In this document: piece after piece, positions 16,019 through 24,916 of the stretch | Layout of the letters: every line of letters starts with the position of its first letter | Numbering within the stretch: position 1 is the stretch's first letter | Assembly (NCBI RefSeq): GCF_000298215.1 | Contig: NZ_BAHD01000061.1 | Coordinates: 1-42,512 of the forward strand | Direction: 5' to 3' | DNA length: 42,512 nucleotides | DNA from: Kineosphaera limosa NBRC 100340 | GTDB lineage: Bacteria; Actinomycetota; Actinomycetes; Actinomycetales; Dermatophilaceae | The notes under the pieces: model-generated | The model's database searches: none | Told to the model about the DNA's origin: nothing | Seen by the model: only the letters and a program-made list of their open reading frames with translations | Position numbers and translations under genes: made by a program

Positions 16019-16285
16019 ATGATGTACAGCTACCCCTACGCGGACAACACCTCGCCGCTCGGCGGCAAGGACCTGGTCAGCGCCCAGGCCCTCTCGCTGG
16101 CCGTGATCTCGCTCGTGATGCTGATCGGCGGCGTCGCCACCGGCGCCCACAGCCTCTTCCTCGTCGCCGGCGCCGCCGCCCTCGTCGCCGCGGGCATGGC
16201 CATCGTCCAGGCCATCAGCGCGATCGCCGCCGCCGGCGAGGCCACCGATCTGGACTCCCCGGCTCGCGAGACCAGCGCCGCCTGA
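16019..16285 (+). CDS. Small two-helix membrane protein
   Basis: The protein is 88 residues, starting at ATG 16019 with AAGGAG 6 nt upstream. A polar N-terminus (MMYSYPYADNTSPLGGKDL) is followed by two hydrophobic helices at about 24-42 and 48-70, separated by a short TGAHS turn. The tail is acidic. I do not recognise a named family. The next gene encodes a protein of similar layout and local similarity (LVSAQALS against YLSAPAVS), suggesting a tandem duplication. A membrane-associated role is all that can be inferred. Confidence 0.7.
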   Translation: MMYSYPYADNTSPLGGKDLVSAQALSLAVISLVMLIGGVATGAHSLFLVAGAAALVAAGMAIVQAISAIAAAGEATDLDSPARETSAA

Positions 16286-16352
16286 ATCAACCCAGCGCGC
16301 CGTCGCGCGCGACCAACCTCTTTTCGTACCCTCCTCGCCAGAAAGAAAGACT

Positions 16353-16589
16353 GTGACCATTTTCCCGCACAACGTTCCCGCCCCCACGAGCCTTCAGGCG
16401 CGTGACTACCTCAGCGCTCCGGCCGTCAGCGCCGGACTCATCGCCGTCGTGCTGTTCGTCATCGGCATGACCAGCGAGTCGGGCCTCATTCAGCTCCTCG
16501 CCGGACTCGCGGCGTTCACCACGGCAGCCCTTTCCCTGTCCGCTTCTGCGGTCGCCCTCATGGCCCCGGCGCAGAAGCAGCAGGGCTGA
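16353..16589 (+). CDS. Small two-helix membrane protein, paralogue of the preceding gene
   Basis: The protein is 78 residues from GTG 16353, with an AG-rich tract (AGAAAGAAAG) just upstream. It has a short polar N-terminus, then two hydrophobic helices at about 25-40 and 45-70 with a TSESG turn between them. Layout and helix order match the 88-residue protein 67 bp upstream, so the two probably form an operon of duplicated genes. A strong hairpin terminator follows. No function is recognised. Confidence 0.65.
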   Translation: MTIFPHNVPAPTSLQARDYLSAPAVSAGLIAVVLFVIGMTSESGLIQLLAGLAAFTTAALSLSASAVALMAPAQKQQG

Positions 16590-16604
16590 CCTTCACCAGT
16601 CCCG

Positions 16605-16655
16605 CACGAATTGCGTCGGGGTCGACCACAAGGCGGTGGTCGACCCCGATTCGTG
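16605..16655 (+). terminator. Strong two-part hairpin after the small membrane genes
   Basis: CGGGGTCGACCAC (16617-16629) pairs perfectly with GTGGTCGACCCCG (16636-16648) around AAGGCG. An outer CACGAAT (16605-16611) pairs with ATTCGTG (16649-16655) across a 5-nt bulge. It lies 16 bp past the stop of the second small membrane gene. Confidence 0.75.
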
Positions 16656-16733
16656 TCTCCGCACGCCCCGGGCGCGTAATAGCGTGAGGATCGATCCCGC
16701 GAGCGACCCTCGAATCGGCGACCGGAGGCACCC

Positions 16734-17765
16734 ATGGAACCCTTGCGCATCGGCATTCTCGGGGCCGCGCGGATCGCTCCCCTGAGCATCGTCGCCCCCG
16801 CCCACACTGTCGGCGCCCGGCTCGTAGCGGTCGCGGCCCGCGACCGTGCGCGCGCGCAAACGTTCGCCGCAGAGCACGGCATCGAGCACGTCGTGGACTC
16901 CTACGAGGCGCTGGTGACCGATCCGGACGTCGACGTCGTCTACAACCCGCTGCCCAACGGCCTGCACGGACCGTGGAACCTGCGGGCCGCCCAGGCCGGC
17001 AAGCACGTGCTCGCCGAGAAGCCGTTCGCGTCGAACGCCGCGGAGGCCCGCCAGGTAGTAGCGGCAGCGCAGACCGCCCGAGTGCGTCTGCTGGAGGCCT
17101 TCCACTACCCCTTTCATCCGGTCTTCACACGACTGTGTGCGCTCATCGAGGCGGGTGCCATCGGTCAGGTGCGGCACGTCGAGGCCCCGATGCGGATGCC
17201 GGCCCCGGCGCCCGACGATCCGCGTTGGCAGCTCGACCTGGCCGGCGGCTCCACCATGGACCTGGGCTGCTACGCCTTCCACGCCGGTCGGCACCTCGGC
17301 CGGCGGTTCTGCGGCGGGGAGCCGACCATCACCACAGCCATCGCGCGCGAAAGGCCCGGCCACCCCGGCGTCGACGAACGCCTCAGTGTGGAGGCGCAAT
17401 ACCCCTCCGGCGCCACCGCCGCCCTCGGCAGCGACATGAACGCTGGCGACGACATGGACGAGCCCGGCCAGTGGGACTTCCATCTGCGCGTCACCGGCAC
17501 CACCGGCAGCGTGCGGGCCGCCAACGTCGTGCAACCGCACCTGGACGACACCATCGAGCTGCGCCGCGACGGCCGCGAGCCGGTCGTCGAACACGCCGGC
17601 ACCCGCTCCAGTTACACCTACCAACTGGAGGCGTTCACCGCGCTGGTGCGCGAGGGCCGGCCGCTGGGCTACGACCCGTTCGAGGATGTCGTGGCCCAGG
17701 CCGAGTTCGTCGATGCCGCCTATCGGGCGGCCGGCCTACAGCCGCGCCCGAGCCGGACGCTCTAG
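16734..17765 (+). CDS. Gfo/Idh/MocA-family NAD(P)-dependent oxidoreductase
   Basis: The family oxidises or reduces sugars and polyols using NAD(P). The protein is 343 residues. The Rossmann domain opens with LRIGILGAARIAP, and the family EKP motif is at 95-97 (LAEKPFAS). The catalytic region is MDLGCYAFH with D176 and Y180, so it is the Tyr-type subgroup (glucose-fructose oxidoreductase or dihydrodiol dehydrogenase-like), not the inositol-dehydrogenase His type. ATG 16734 has GGAGG 7 nt upstream. One base separates its stop from the candidate GTG start of the TIM-barrel gene, so the two genes form an operon and may act in sequence. The exact substrate is unknown. Confidence 0.88.
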   Translation: MEPLRIGILGAARIAPLSIVAPAHTVGARLVAVAARDRARAQTFAAEHGIEHVVDSYEALVTDPDVDVVYNPLPNGLHGPWNLRAAQAGKHVLAEKPFASNAAEARQVVAAAQTARVRLLEAFHYPFHPVFTRLCALIEAGAIGQVRHVEAPMRMPAPAPDDPRWQLDLAGGSTMDLGCYAFHAGRHLGRRFCGGEPTITTAIARERPGHPGVDERLSVEAQYPSGATAALGSDMNAGDDMDEPGQWDFHLRVTGTTGSVRAANVVQPHLDDTIELRRDGREPVVEHAGTRSSYTYQLEAFTALVREGRPLGYDPFEDVVAQAEFVDAAYRAAGLQPRPSRTL

Positions 17766-17766
17766 G

Positions 17767-18630
17767 GTGCGTGACGTGACTTTTCCGCCTGCCCCAGACC
17801 CGACTGCCGCTTCCAGCGAAAGCGTCGATGACCTGGGGCGGCACGGCCCGTTCACGCTCGCCGTATGTGCCGAGATGGTCTTCACCGACCTGCCCGTCCC
17901 CCAGCGGCTGCGGCACCTGCGCGACCTGGGCTTCGTCGCCGAGATCTGGAACTGGGCGAACCATGACCTCCAGGCGCTCGAGGAGGCCCGCCGCGACGGC
18001 GTCGTCATCGGTTCGATGACCGGCTACCTGCGCGGCACGCTGGCCGACCCCGCGGGGGCCGATGAACTCCTCGCCACCGCACAGGAGTCTGTGACGGTAG
18101 CCCGGCGACTGGGCATTCCCCGCCTCAACCTGCACGGCACCGGGCTCGACGGCCAGGGGCTACCCGTCGTCGCGTGCGACCGGGCGACCGGGCCGATGTG
18201 GGCCCAGGCCGCGCTCACGCTGCGCCGGATCGCCGAGCTCGGCGAACGCAACGACGTGGTTTTCGAGTTGGAGAACCTCAATACGGCGGTCGACCACCCG
18301 GGCACCCCGTTCGCGACGGCCGCCGACGTGCTGGCCCTGGTGCGCACCGTCGACAGCCCGCACCTGCGCGTCAATCTCGACCTGTACCACGCGCAGATCG
18401 GCGAGGGGAACCTCGTACAGCTGTGCCGGGAGGCACTGCCGTGGGTCGGCGAGATCCAGGTCGCCGACGTGCCGGGTCGGTGCGAACCCGGCACCGGCGA
18501 GATTCACTACCCGGCGATCGCGCGGGCCCTCGCCGAGGCCGGATACACCGGGACTATCGCCATGGAGGCCCACGCCAGCGGCGACTCCACGGCTGCGGTG
18601 GAGGCGTTCCGCGCGGCGTTCACGCTCTGA
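17767..18630 (+). CDS. Hydroxypyruvate-isomerase-like TIM-barrel sugar isomerase
   Basis: The protein is about 287 residues and belongs to the AP-endonuclease-2/xylose-isomerase-like TIM-barrel fold. Motifs match the hydroxypyruvate isomerase branch: VFELENLN, VNLDLYHAQIGEGNL, IQVADVPGRCEPGTGEIHY, and a final acidic IAMEAHASGD. Glu, Asp, and Glu at these strand ends would bind the divalent metal. The start is uncertain: GTG 17767 follows the previous stop directly, while GTG 17776 is slightly better spaced from a weak AGGG. Known relatives interconvert hydroxypyruvate and tartronate semialdehyde, but related proteins act on other keto-sugars. Pairing with an oxidoreductase fits a short oxidise-then-isomerise route. 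Confidence 0.85.
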   Translation: MRDVTFPPAPDPTAASSESVDDLGRHGPFTLAVCAEMVFTDLPVPQRLRHLRDLGFVAEIWNWANHDLQALEEARRDGVVIGSMTGYLRGTLADPAGADELLATAQESVTVARRLGIPRLNLHGTGLDGQGLPVVACDRATGPMWAQAALTLRRIAELGERNDVVFELENLNTAVDHPGTPFATAADVLALVRTVDSPHLRVNLDLYHAQIGEGNLVQLCREALPWVGEIQVADVPGRCEPGTGEIHYPAIARALAEAGYTGTIAMEAHASGDSTAAVEAFRAAFTL

Positions 18631-18634
18631 GCGG

Positions 18635-20272
18635 TCAGTAGCGGAAGCGCCCCACGAGACCGGTCAGGTCCGCCGCGCGCTGACTGAGCTCGCTGGCCGC
18701 CTCGGAGACGTGCTGCGCCGACTGCAGCGACTCCTGCGCACCGCGGGCCGCATCGGCGACATTGCCGGCGATACTGCGCGATCCGGTCGCCGCGTCGCTG
18801 ACGTTGCGGCCCATCTCGTTGGTCGTGGCCGTCTGCTCCTCGACCGCGGAGGCGATGGTGGCCTGGGAGTCGTTGATCTGGGCGATGATCGTGGCGATCT
18901 CGGCGATGGCCTGCACCGCGGCCTCCGTGTCGAGTTGGATGGCCTCGACGCGGCGGCCGATGTCTTCGGTGGCCTTTCCGGTCTCCTGGGCCAGGTCCTT
19001 GACCTCGTTGGCGACGACGGCGAAGCCCTTGCCCGCCTCGCCGGCGCGCGCGGCCTCGATCGTCGCGTTCAGCGCCAACAGGTTGGTCTGCTCGGCGATG
19101 CTCGTGATGGTCTTCACCACGTTGCCGATTTCGGTGCTCGAGTCGCCGAGCTTGGCGACCGTGCGGTTCGTCGTGTCCGCGACGTGTACGGCCTGCGCGG
19201 CGATGCCGGCGGCGGCGTTGGCGCTACTGGCGATCTCGCGGATCGAGGCGGTCATCTCCTCGGTACCGGCGGCGACCGTCTCGATGTTCTCCGAGACGCC
19301 CTGGGCCGAATTGCTGACCTGCCCCAAGCGGCTCGAGGAGTCTCCGGCGTCGCGCCCGACCTGCGTCGCCACGGCGGTGAGCTCTTCGGACGCCGCCGCC
19401 ACGGAGGTGGCGGTCTGACCCACCTGCGCGATGACCTGCTGCATCGAGACCCGGGTCTCCTCGGCAGCGGCGGCCATCTGACCGATCTCGTCGTCGCTGT
19501 CCGCCGTGGCCGGCACGGTCAGATCGCCGTGGCCGAGCGCGAGCAGCGCGGTCTTCACCGAGTCGACCGTGCGAAGAATGCCGCCGCTGATGCGCAGCGC
19601 CGCGAACAGCACGGCAGCCACGACGAGCAGGATCGTCACGAGGATGCTCAGGCGCGACACGGTGAACGCGTTGTCGCCGGCCTCGACGGTTTCGGCGACC
19701 TCGGTGGCCAGGTGCTTGGTCCACGCCGACTTCAGGTCGCGGATCTGGTGGAACACCGGCGTGCCTACCTGCTCCACCAAACGAAGACCCTCGGTGTTAG
19801 CGGCCGCCGTGTTCCGCGAGAACGCCGCCAACATGGCCTGGTCGGTCTCCCGGTAGGAGTTGATGAGCTGCTCCGCCTCGTTGGCGCTGGCGCGGTCCGC
19901 CTCGCCCATCTCGATGGTGCGCAGGCTGGCGACGGAGGCATCCACCGACTGCCACAGCGTGGAGGAGTACGTGCGCAGTTCACTGCCTTCGCCCAACGCC
20001 GCCTGGCGACCCTCGAGGGAGGACTGCAGCGCGATGTAGTTCTGCAGGCTGTCGAGCTCGGCGACCAGGCCGTACAGTTCCCGCGCCCCGGCCTCCACCT
20101 TGGCGAGCCGCTCCAGCTCCTCCTCGGCGGTGTGCAAGGACTGCAGACCCCACAGGCTCACGATGCCGAGGATCAGCGCACCGATCACGCCGATCAGTCC
20201 GACGCCGAGGATCTTGGCGCGGATGCCCAGGGTGCGAAAGGAGCGGCGCTGCTGCGAGGTAGCGGTGGTCAT
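18635..20272 (-). CDS. Methyl-accepting chemotaxis protein
   Basis: Chemoreceptors sense ligands outside the cell and control the CheA kinase. The protein is 545 residues. The first membrane helix is at about 20-43 and the second at about 207-228, bounding a four-helix-type sensing region of about 165 residues. A HAMP-like linker ([18 protein letters not shown]) and the long signalling coiled coil follow. The highly conserved tip is [20 protein letters not shown], then [18 protein letters not shown]. There is no CheR-tethering pentapeptide at the C-terminus (ends VGRFRY). ATG 20272 has AGGAAAG 7 nt upstream. It lies inside the sugar/polyol gene island, 4 bp from the convergent isomerase gene, so it may sense the same nutrient; this is inference. 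No other chemotaxis or flagellar genes are in view. Confidence 0.95.
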   Translation of the reverse strand: MTTATSQQRRSFRTLGIRAKILGVGLIGVIGALILGIVSLWGLQSLHTAEEELERLAKVEAGARELYGLVAELDSLQNYIALQSSLEGRQAALGEGSELRTYSSTLWQSVDASVASLRTIEMGEADRASANEAEQLINSYRETDQAMLAAFSRNTAAANTEGLRLVEQVGTPVFHQIRDLKSAWTKHLATEVAETVEAGDNAFTVSRLSILVTILLVVAAVLFAALRISGGILRTVDSVKTALLALGHGDLTVPATADSDDEIGQMAAAAEETRVSMQQVIAQVGQTATSVAAASEELTAVATQVGRDAGDSSSRLGQVSNSAQGVSENIETVAAGTEEMTASIREIASSANAAAGIAAQAVHVADTTNRTVAKLGDSSTEIGNVVKTITSIAEQTNLLALNATIEAARAGEAGKGFAVVANEVKDLAQETGKATEDIGRRVEAIQLDTEAAVQAIAEIATIIAQINDSQATIASAVEEQTATTNEMGRNVSDAATGSRSIAGNVADAARGAQESLQSAQHVSEAASELSQRAADLTGLVGRFRY

Positions 20273-20451
20273 GGCGTGACTTTCCTGTCAGGACGCCGGC
20301 GGCTCGACGTCGTCAGCGGCAACGCCGACCATGCGGACCGGGGCGCCACCCACCTATCGACAGCTGAACCGCGTTGCTCAGCTATCGCTCAGGTGTTTAG
20401 TTAGCGCTCGCGAAACGCTCAAGGTTGGTCTGGCGCCGGGAAACACCGCGA

Positions 20452-20469
20452 TGCGGCGGCCGCGCCGCA
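20452..20469 (-). terminator. Hairpin after the sugar isomerase-like gene
   Basis: TGCGGC (20452-20457) pairs with GCCGCA (20464-20469) around GGCCGC, 8 bp downstream of the stop of the minus-strand isomerase gene. The remaining 20273-20451 gap carries only the leader of the chemoreceptor gene, with two CGATAG-type words but no promoter I can assign. Confidence 0.45.
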
Positions 20470-20476
20470 CGTGTCT

Positions 20477-21418
20477 TCACACTCGCGCGCACGCCTGGGA
20501 CAACGTGGCGACGGCCAGGCGCACCGACTCCTCTTGGCCCAGGGTGTAGTCCTCGTTCTCGATCGACAGGGGCCCGTCGTAACCGGCCGCCGCGAGCGCG
20601 GCGACAAAGCGGGCCCAGAAGTCCACGCCGTCCGGATGCCCGGTACCGACCGCCACGAAGTTCCAGGCCCGCTCGGTGGTCTGTTCGTTGGGCACGGTCT
20701 CCAGCCGCGAGGCGACGGCGGCACGGGCCTCGATACGCGTGTCCTTGGCGTGCACGTGGTGGATGGCGCCGGACAGGGCCTGCACCGCGGCCAGCGGGTC
20801 GGCGCCCATCCACAGCAGATGGCTGGGGTCGAGGTTCGCCCCGACGATGTCACCGACCGCCGCGCGCAGCCGCAACAGGCCGGGGACGGAGTACACCAGC
20901 TGGTTGGCGTGCATCTCGACGGCCAGCCGCACCCCAGCGGCCCGGGCGTGCTCGGCCAGGGCACCCCAATGCTCGACGGCGACCCGCCACTGGTGCTCCA
21001 GCAGTTGCAGGTTCTCCGGGGGCCACACAGTGGTGATCCACGCCGGGAAGGAGTCGCCGGGGGCCGCGGGCAGCCCGGACATCGTGACGACCGTGTCGAG
21101 CTCGAACGCGTTGGCCAGGTCGATCGCGCCGCGCAGCACGCGCGTGTCGCGGGCACCGTGCACCGGATGCAGGGGGTTGCCGGCGGCATTGAAGGCCTCC
21201 AGGCGTAGGCCGCGGGACGCGATGTCGCGGCGCAGCTCGGCGCGGGCGGCGGCATCGGTCAGCAGTTCGTGCAGATCGGCGTGCGGCGCCGGTGACCATC
21301 CGCCGTGGTCGCCGCCGAGCCCGATCTCGACGGTTTCGACGCCGAGGTCGGCCGCGACATCCAGTGCGTCGGCGCGGGTCAGGGTGGACAGGCTGTCGGT
21401 GAGCAGGCCGAGGTTCAT
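20477..21418 (-). CDS. Sugar phosphate isomerase/epimerase-like TIM-barrel protein
   Basis: The protein is 313 residues with the xylose-isomerase-like TIM-barrel pattern: MNLGLLTDSLSTL at the start, VETVEIGLGG, a metal-binding Glu in VRLAVEMHANQLVY, Asp/His in GANLDPSHLLWMGAD, His in IHHVHAKDTRIE and Glu in GPLSIENEDYTLG. These residues at successive strand ends are the family metal site. The ribosome-binding site upstream of ATG 21418 is weak. It lies downstream of three oxidoreductase genes on the same strand, so it probably acts on their keto product. Members of this fold include IolE, IolH and 3-keto-sugar-processing enzymes; I cannot choose between them. Confidence 0.85.
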   Translation of the reverse strand: MNLGLLTDSLSTLTRADALDVAADLGVETVEIGLGGDHGGWSPAPHADLHELLTDAAARAELRRDIASRGLRLEAFNAAGNPLHPVHGARDTRVLRGAIDLANAFELDTVVTMSGLPAAPGDSFPAWITTVWPPENLQLLEHQWRVAVEHWGALAEHARAAGVRLAVEMHANQLVYSVPGLLRLRAAVGDIVGANLDPSHLLWMGADPLAAVQALSGAIHHVHAKDTRIEARAAVASRLETVPNEQTTERAWNFVAVGTGHPDGVDFWARFVAALAAAGYDGPLSIENEDYTLGQEESVRLAVATLSQACARV

Positions 21419-21521
21419 GGCAGGTCCGTTCGATGGGGGAGGTCGCGACGGTGGGCCGTCGCGCGTGCTCAGGAGGTCGTGTGGCCCGGTGGCGCGGTGA
21501 GGCCCGGGTCGGGTAGGCGAG

Positions 21522-22664
21522 TCAGGCGCTCAGGCCGAAGAGCCCGAGGCGCCGGGCGGGTGAGCCTGCGGGCACGTCTAGGTCCGTGAGACCGACGGCG
21601 CCGCGCTCGAAGAGGGCTCCTGTCAGCGGCAGGTCGACGGTGCGGCGCAGGGCGCTGGCAGCGTACGCGGCGACGGTCGCCTCCAAGATCCGTTGGGCGG
21701 TGGCCCCGTCGGCGGCCGGGGCCCGGCCGGAGGTGATGGCCGCGCCGAGGTCGGCGAGGGTGTCGCGCATCGCGTCGGCGACGAGCGGCACCAGTTGCTG
21801 CCCGGGCGGAAGGTCGAGGGTCCGGGAACCCGATCCGGTCGTCACCTCGATCCGGTCGAAGGGTGCCCACGGCATGGTGCCGTCGGCCGCGTAGTGCGCG
21901 ACGGCGCGTCCGGCGCTGCCCTCGATCGCGACCCCACCAGGGCCCAGGCCCCAGCCGACGTTGACGAGGGCCGCGGACCGGCCGGCCTCCAGTCGGCACA
22001 GGGCCAGGCTCTCGACCGCCTCACCGTCGGTGGCGTCGAGGAAGGCGTTGACCGCCTCGATCGGGGCACCCAGCAGGTGCTCGGCCACGTAGACGCCGTG
22101 CAGCATGTCCATGAGGACGCCACCGCCCGAAGCCGCCGGGTCCTTGCGCCACTGCGGCCGGTAACCGGCGGCGCCTGGGGAGTCGACGACCCCGAGCATG
22201 TCGACCCGCACGCTGCGGATCTCCCCGAGCTCGCCGGAGTCGATCAGCGCGCGCAGGGCAACGACCTCGGGAAAGAACAGGTAGTTGTGCACGACGCCCA
22301 GCACGACCCCGGCCGCATCGGCGGCGCTGACCATTGCGGCGGCGTCGGCGGGGATCGCTGCGAGCGGCTTCTCCGCCACCACGTGTTTGCCGGCGGCGGC
22401 CGCGGCCTGCACGACCTCGCGATGCAGATGCTGTGGGGTGCACACGTCGACCAAGTCGACGTCGTCGCGGGCCAACAGCTCGGCGACCTCGAGGTGCACC
22501 TGCTCGGGGGCCAGCCCGGCCGCCTCGCGGCCCAGCTCGAGCCGCTCCGCCGACGGATCGGCCAGGCCGACGATCGCGAACTGGTCGGGCAGCGCCCGGT
22601 AGGCGGGGACGTGGAAGTTGACGGCGACGTTGCCGCAGCCGACGAGGCCGACGCGCAGGGTCAT
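21522..22664 (-). CDS. Gfo/Idh/MocA-family oxidoreductase
   Basis: The protein is 380 residues. The NAD(P)-binding start is LRVGLVGCGNVAVNFHVPAY, followed by EKP near residue 103 (VAEKPLAAIP). The catalytic region has GGGVLMDMLHGVYVAEHL, with Asp and His spaced as in many sugar dehydrogenases. ATG 22664 has AAGGA upstream and matches the start of the Rossmann fold; an upstream ATG lacks support. The C-terminal tail of about 45 residues is longer than usual. It follows the next oxidoreductase gene after 75 bp on the same strand, and a shared AT-rich motif lies in that gap. Confidence 0.87.
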   Translation of the reverse strand: MTLRVGLVGCGNVAVNFHVPAYRALPDQFAIVGLADPSAERLELGREAAGLAPEQVHLEVAELLARDDVDLVDVCTPQHLHREVVQAAAAAGKHVVAEKPLAAIPADAAAMVSAADAAGVVLGVVHNYLFFPEVVALRALIDSGELGEIRSVRVDMLGVVDSPGAAGYRPQWRKDPAASGGGVLMDMLHGVYVAEHLLGAPIEAVNAFLDATDGEAVESLALCRLEAGRSAALVNVGWGLGPGGVAIEGSAGRAVAHYAADGTMPWAPFDRIEVTTGSGSRTLDLPPGQQLVPLVADAMRDTLADLGAAITSGRAPAADGATAQRILEATVAAYAASALRRTVDLPLTGALFERGAVGLTDLDVPAGSPARRLGLFGLSA

Positions 22665-22722
22665 CAGGAGTCCTTCTTGGGGAGGTTCGGGGTCTCGACG
22701 CAACGACCCGCAGGTCGTCTAC

Positions 22723-22743
22723 ACAGAATTGTTTGGTATTACA
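22723..22743. promoter_or_regulatory. AT-rich motif shared with the region at 34649-34669
   Basis: The 21-bp segment matches 34649-34669 at 14 of 21 positions, sharing the pattern AAT-GTTTG-TAT-ACA in the same register. It overlaps the stop codon of the upstream oxidoreductase gene and lies 59 bp from the start of the downstream one. In such GC-rich DNA the AT content is striking. It may be an operator or promoter element of the catabolic regulon. Confidence 0.35.
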
Positions 22744-23827
22744 GGCGCACGGTCGGCAGATCGACCCAGGCGCCGCTCACGGCGGCGGCATGAACGGCCT
22801 CCAGCGTGGCGGCCTGTTCGATCGCGTCGGCGGCGCCGAACTCGTCCGTCTCGTCGGCGTCGCCGGCGATGAGGGCGCAGGCGTGCTGCAGCTCAAGCCG
22901 GTAGGCGTCCTCGTTCTCGGCATCGGTCGACAGCCCGAAACGGCCGTCAGGGTCGGCCGGCAGCTCCTGGGTGACGCCGTCGCGCTCCAGCCGCACCACC
23001 CCCGCGCGACACAGCCACGGGTCGGGCAGGGTGATCGTGCCGGCGGTGCCGATGAGCTCGAGCTCGTCGCGGCGGGGGTAATCCAGGGCGACATCGAACT
23101 GGGCCAGCACGCCCGCGGGCAGCTGGAGGGTGGCGGCCAGGCGCAGGTCGCCGCCGTCGGCCCCGGGAGCCTCGTCGAGCACTCGCGCGGCGGCGACCCG
23201 CACGGGCCGGCCGCCGAAGAGGCGGATCGCGCTGACGCAGTAGCAGCCGAGGTCGAGTAGGGCGCCACCGCCCAGCGCCCCCGTGCGGCGGATGTCGCCG
23301 GGGGGCACGTCGACGGTCAGGGCCGCGCGGATGAATGCCAGCCGCCCGATCGCCCCGTCGGCCAGCAGCCGGCGGGCCAGGGCGGTCTGCGGGTGGCGGC
23401 GCCCCATGAGCCCCTCGAGGACGACGCGATCAGCCTGCTGGGCGGCCTCGAAGCACGCTGCGGCGTCGGCGGCGCTGGTCGCGAACGGCTTTTCGCAGAG
23501 CACGTGCTTGCCGGCGCGCAGGGCCCTGATCGTCCACTCCGTGTGCAGCGAGATCGGCACCGGGACGTACACCGCGTCGACGTCGGGGTCGGCCAGCAGC
23601 TGCTCGTACGAGCCGTGGCTGCGTTCGATCCCCAGCTCGTCGGCGTAGGCGCGAGCGCGAGCGGCGTCCCGGCCGCCGACGGCGACGATCTGCGCGTTCG
23701 GCACCCCGGCCGCCGCCGCCGCGAGCACCCTCCCGATGCCGGAGGTCGACAGCATCCCCCAGCGCACGACGGTCGGCCCGACGCCGGTCCCTGTGCCGGT
23801 CCCTGTGCTGTTCGCAGCGCCGGTCAC
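22739..23827 (-). CDS. Gfo/Idh/MocA-family oxidoreductase, Tyr-type
   Basis: The protein is 362 residues. After a Thr/Gly-rich N-terminal stretch (TGTGTGTG, encoded by a short DNA repeat), the Rossmann fold begins near residue 21 (VRWGMLSTSGIGRV). EKP is at 112-114 with K113, and the catalytic motif LLDLGCYCVSA gives D192 and Y196. This is the same subgroup as the enzyme at 16734. Its GTG start overlaps the stop of the preceding IolG-like gene (GTGA), so the two are coupled. The subgroup includes dihydrodiol, glucose-fructose and 1,5-anhydrofructose-type enzymes. The substrate is unknown. Confidence 0.87.
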   Translation of the reverse strand: MTGAANSTGTGTGTGVGPTVVRWGMLSTSGIGRVLAAAAAGVPNAQIVAVGGRDAARARAYADELGIERSHGSYEQLLADPDVDAVYVPVPISLHTEWTIRALRAGKHVLCEKPFATSAADAAACFEAAQQADRVVLEGLMGRRHPQTALARRLLADGAIGRLAFIRAALTVDVPPGDIRRTGALGGGALLDLGCYCVSAIRLFGGRPVRVAAARVLDEAPGADGGDLRLAATLQLPAGVLAQFDVALDYPRRDELELIGTAGTITLPDPWLCRAGVVRLERDGVTQELPADPDGRFGLSTDAENEDAYRLELQHACALIAGDADETDEFGAADAIEQAATLEAVHAAAVSGAWVDLPTVRL

Positions 23828-24846
23828 GGCGTCACCGGCGCGTCCAGGTCGGGCCCCGGGACGGCGACGGTGGCGCCGGTGCGCACACTCTCGTCGGCGG
23901 CCTGCGCCAGCACGAGCGCGGCGCGGCCGTCGGCGAAGCTCGGCGAGAAGCCGGTGCCGGCCTCGACTCCGGTGATGAAGGCGTCGAGCTCGGCGCGATA
24001 CGCCGGGGTGTACCGGTCGAGGAAGAAGTTGTAGTACGGGGGCGCGACCTGCGTCGACGTGGCGCCGCTGAAGGTGACGCTCGTCGGCAGCTGATTCTCG
24101 GCACGCAGCATGCCAAGCTCGCCGAACGCCTCCAGCCGCTGGTCGTAGCCGAAGGCGGCCCGGCGGGAGTTGATGATCGTGGCGACCGCACCGTTGACTC
24201 CGCGCAGCACGACGACGGCGCCGTCGATGTCGCCGGCCGCTTCGATCTCGGGCGAGACGAGGTTGGAGCCGGTGGCGGTGACCTCGACGACGTCGCCGAG
24301 GAAGAACCGGGCCATGTCGAAGTCGTGGATCGTCATGTCCTTGAACAGCCCGCCGGAGGTCGCGACGTACGCGGCGGGCGGCGGGGCCGGGTCGCGGCTG
24401 ATGATCGTCAGCTGCTCCAGCGGGCCGAGTTGACCGGCGGCGACGCGGGCGTGGATGTCGGCGAACGAGGGGTCGAAGCGTCGGTTGAAGCCGAGCATGA
24501 CGCGGCCGGCGAGGTCATCGATCCGCTGCGCGCACGCGTCGACGAGGGCCACGTCGAGGTCGATCGGCTTCTCGCACAGCACGGCCTTGCCCGCCTCGAC
24601 GGCGGCGGTCAGCAGGTCGATGTGCGTGGGGGTGGGTGAGGCGATGACGACGGCGTCGATGCCGGGGTCACCGATGATGTCGTCCACGTCGGTCGTCGTC
24701 TGCGCACCGAAACGGGCGCCGACCGCCGACGCGGCCTGCTCGAACGGGTCGTACACCCGGGCCAAGTGGGCTCTGGGGTTGGTCGCGATCGAGTCGGCGT
24801 GGACCCGGCCGATGCGGCCGCAGCCCAGCAGTCCGATGCTCAGCAT
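23824..24846 (-). CDS. iolG: Inositol 2-dehydrogenase-like (IolG family) oxidoreductase
   Basis: The family oxidises myo-inositol or a related inositol to an inosose with NAD. The protein is 340 residues. It has the Rossmann start LSIGLLGCGRIGRVHADSI, CEKPIDLD with K93, and FKDMTIHDFDMARFFLG with D170 and H174. This K...D-xxx-H set matches that of Bacillus IolG. The segment SRDPAPPPAAYVATSGG is typical of actinobacterial inositol dehydrogenases. ATG 24846 has AAGGAG 7 nt upstream. It is the first gene of a minus-strand operon with two further oxidoreductases and a TIM-barrel protein. A divergent LacI regulator and a perfect operator palindrome lie upstream. Other polyols are possible substrates. 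Confidence 0.85.
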   Translation of the reverse strand: MLSIGLLGCGRIGRVHADSIATNPRAHLARVYDPFEQAASAVGARFGAQTTTDVDDIIGDPGIDAVVIASPTPTHIDLLTAAVEAGKAVLCEKPIDLDVALVDACAQRIDDLAGRVMLGFNRRFDPSFADIHARVAAGQLGPLEQLTIISRDPAPPPAAYVATSGGLFKDMTIHDFDMARFFLGDVVEVTATGSNLVSPEIEAAGDIDGAVVVLRGVNGAVATIINSRRAAFGYDQRLEAFGELGMLRAENQLPTSVTFSGATSTQVAPPYYNFFLDRYTPAYRAELDAFITGVEAGTGFSPSFADGRAALVLAQAADESVRTGATVAVPGPDLDAPVTP

Positions 24847-24916
24847 GGTGTGGCTCCTTCGTCACCCTCGGTCGTCATCCCGGGACCCGCGAGAATCTCG
24901 CCGCGTCAGACTCAAG

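Noticed and set aside
18710-20404. 564-residue open frame antisense to the chemoreceptor gene
   Set aside because: It is a shadow of a clear chemoreceptor; composition is Gly/Arg/His-rich and no motif is present.
23760-23827. GT-rich repeat as a phase-variable tract
   Set aside because: Only two copies of a 12-bp unit encode the Thr/Gly stretch; its copy number is too low to argue for phase variation.
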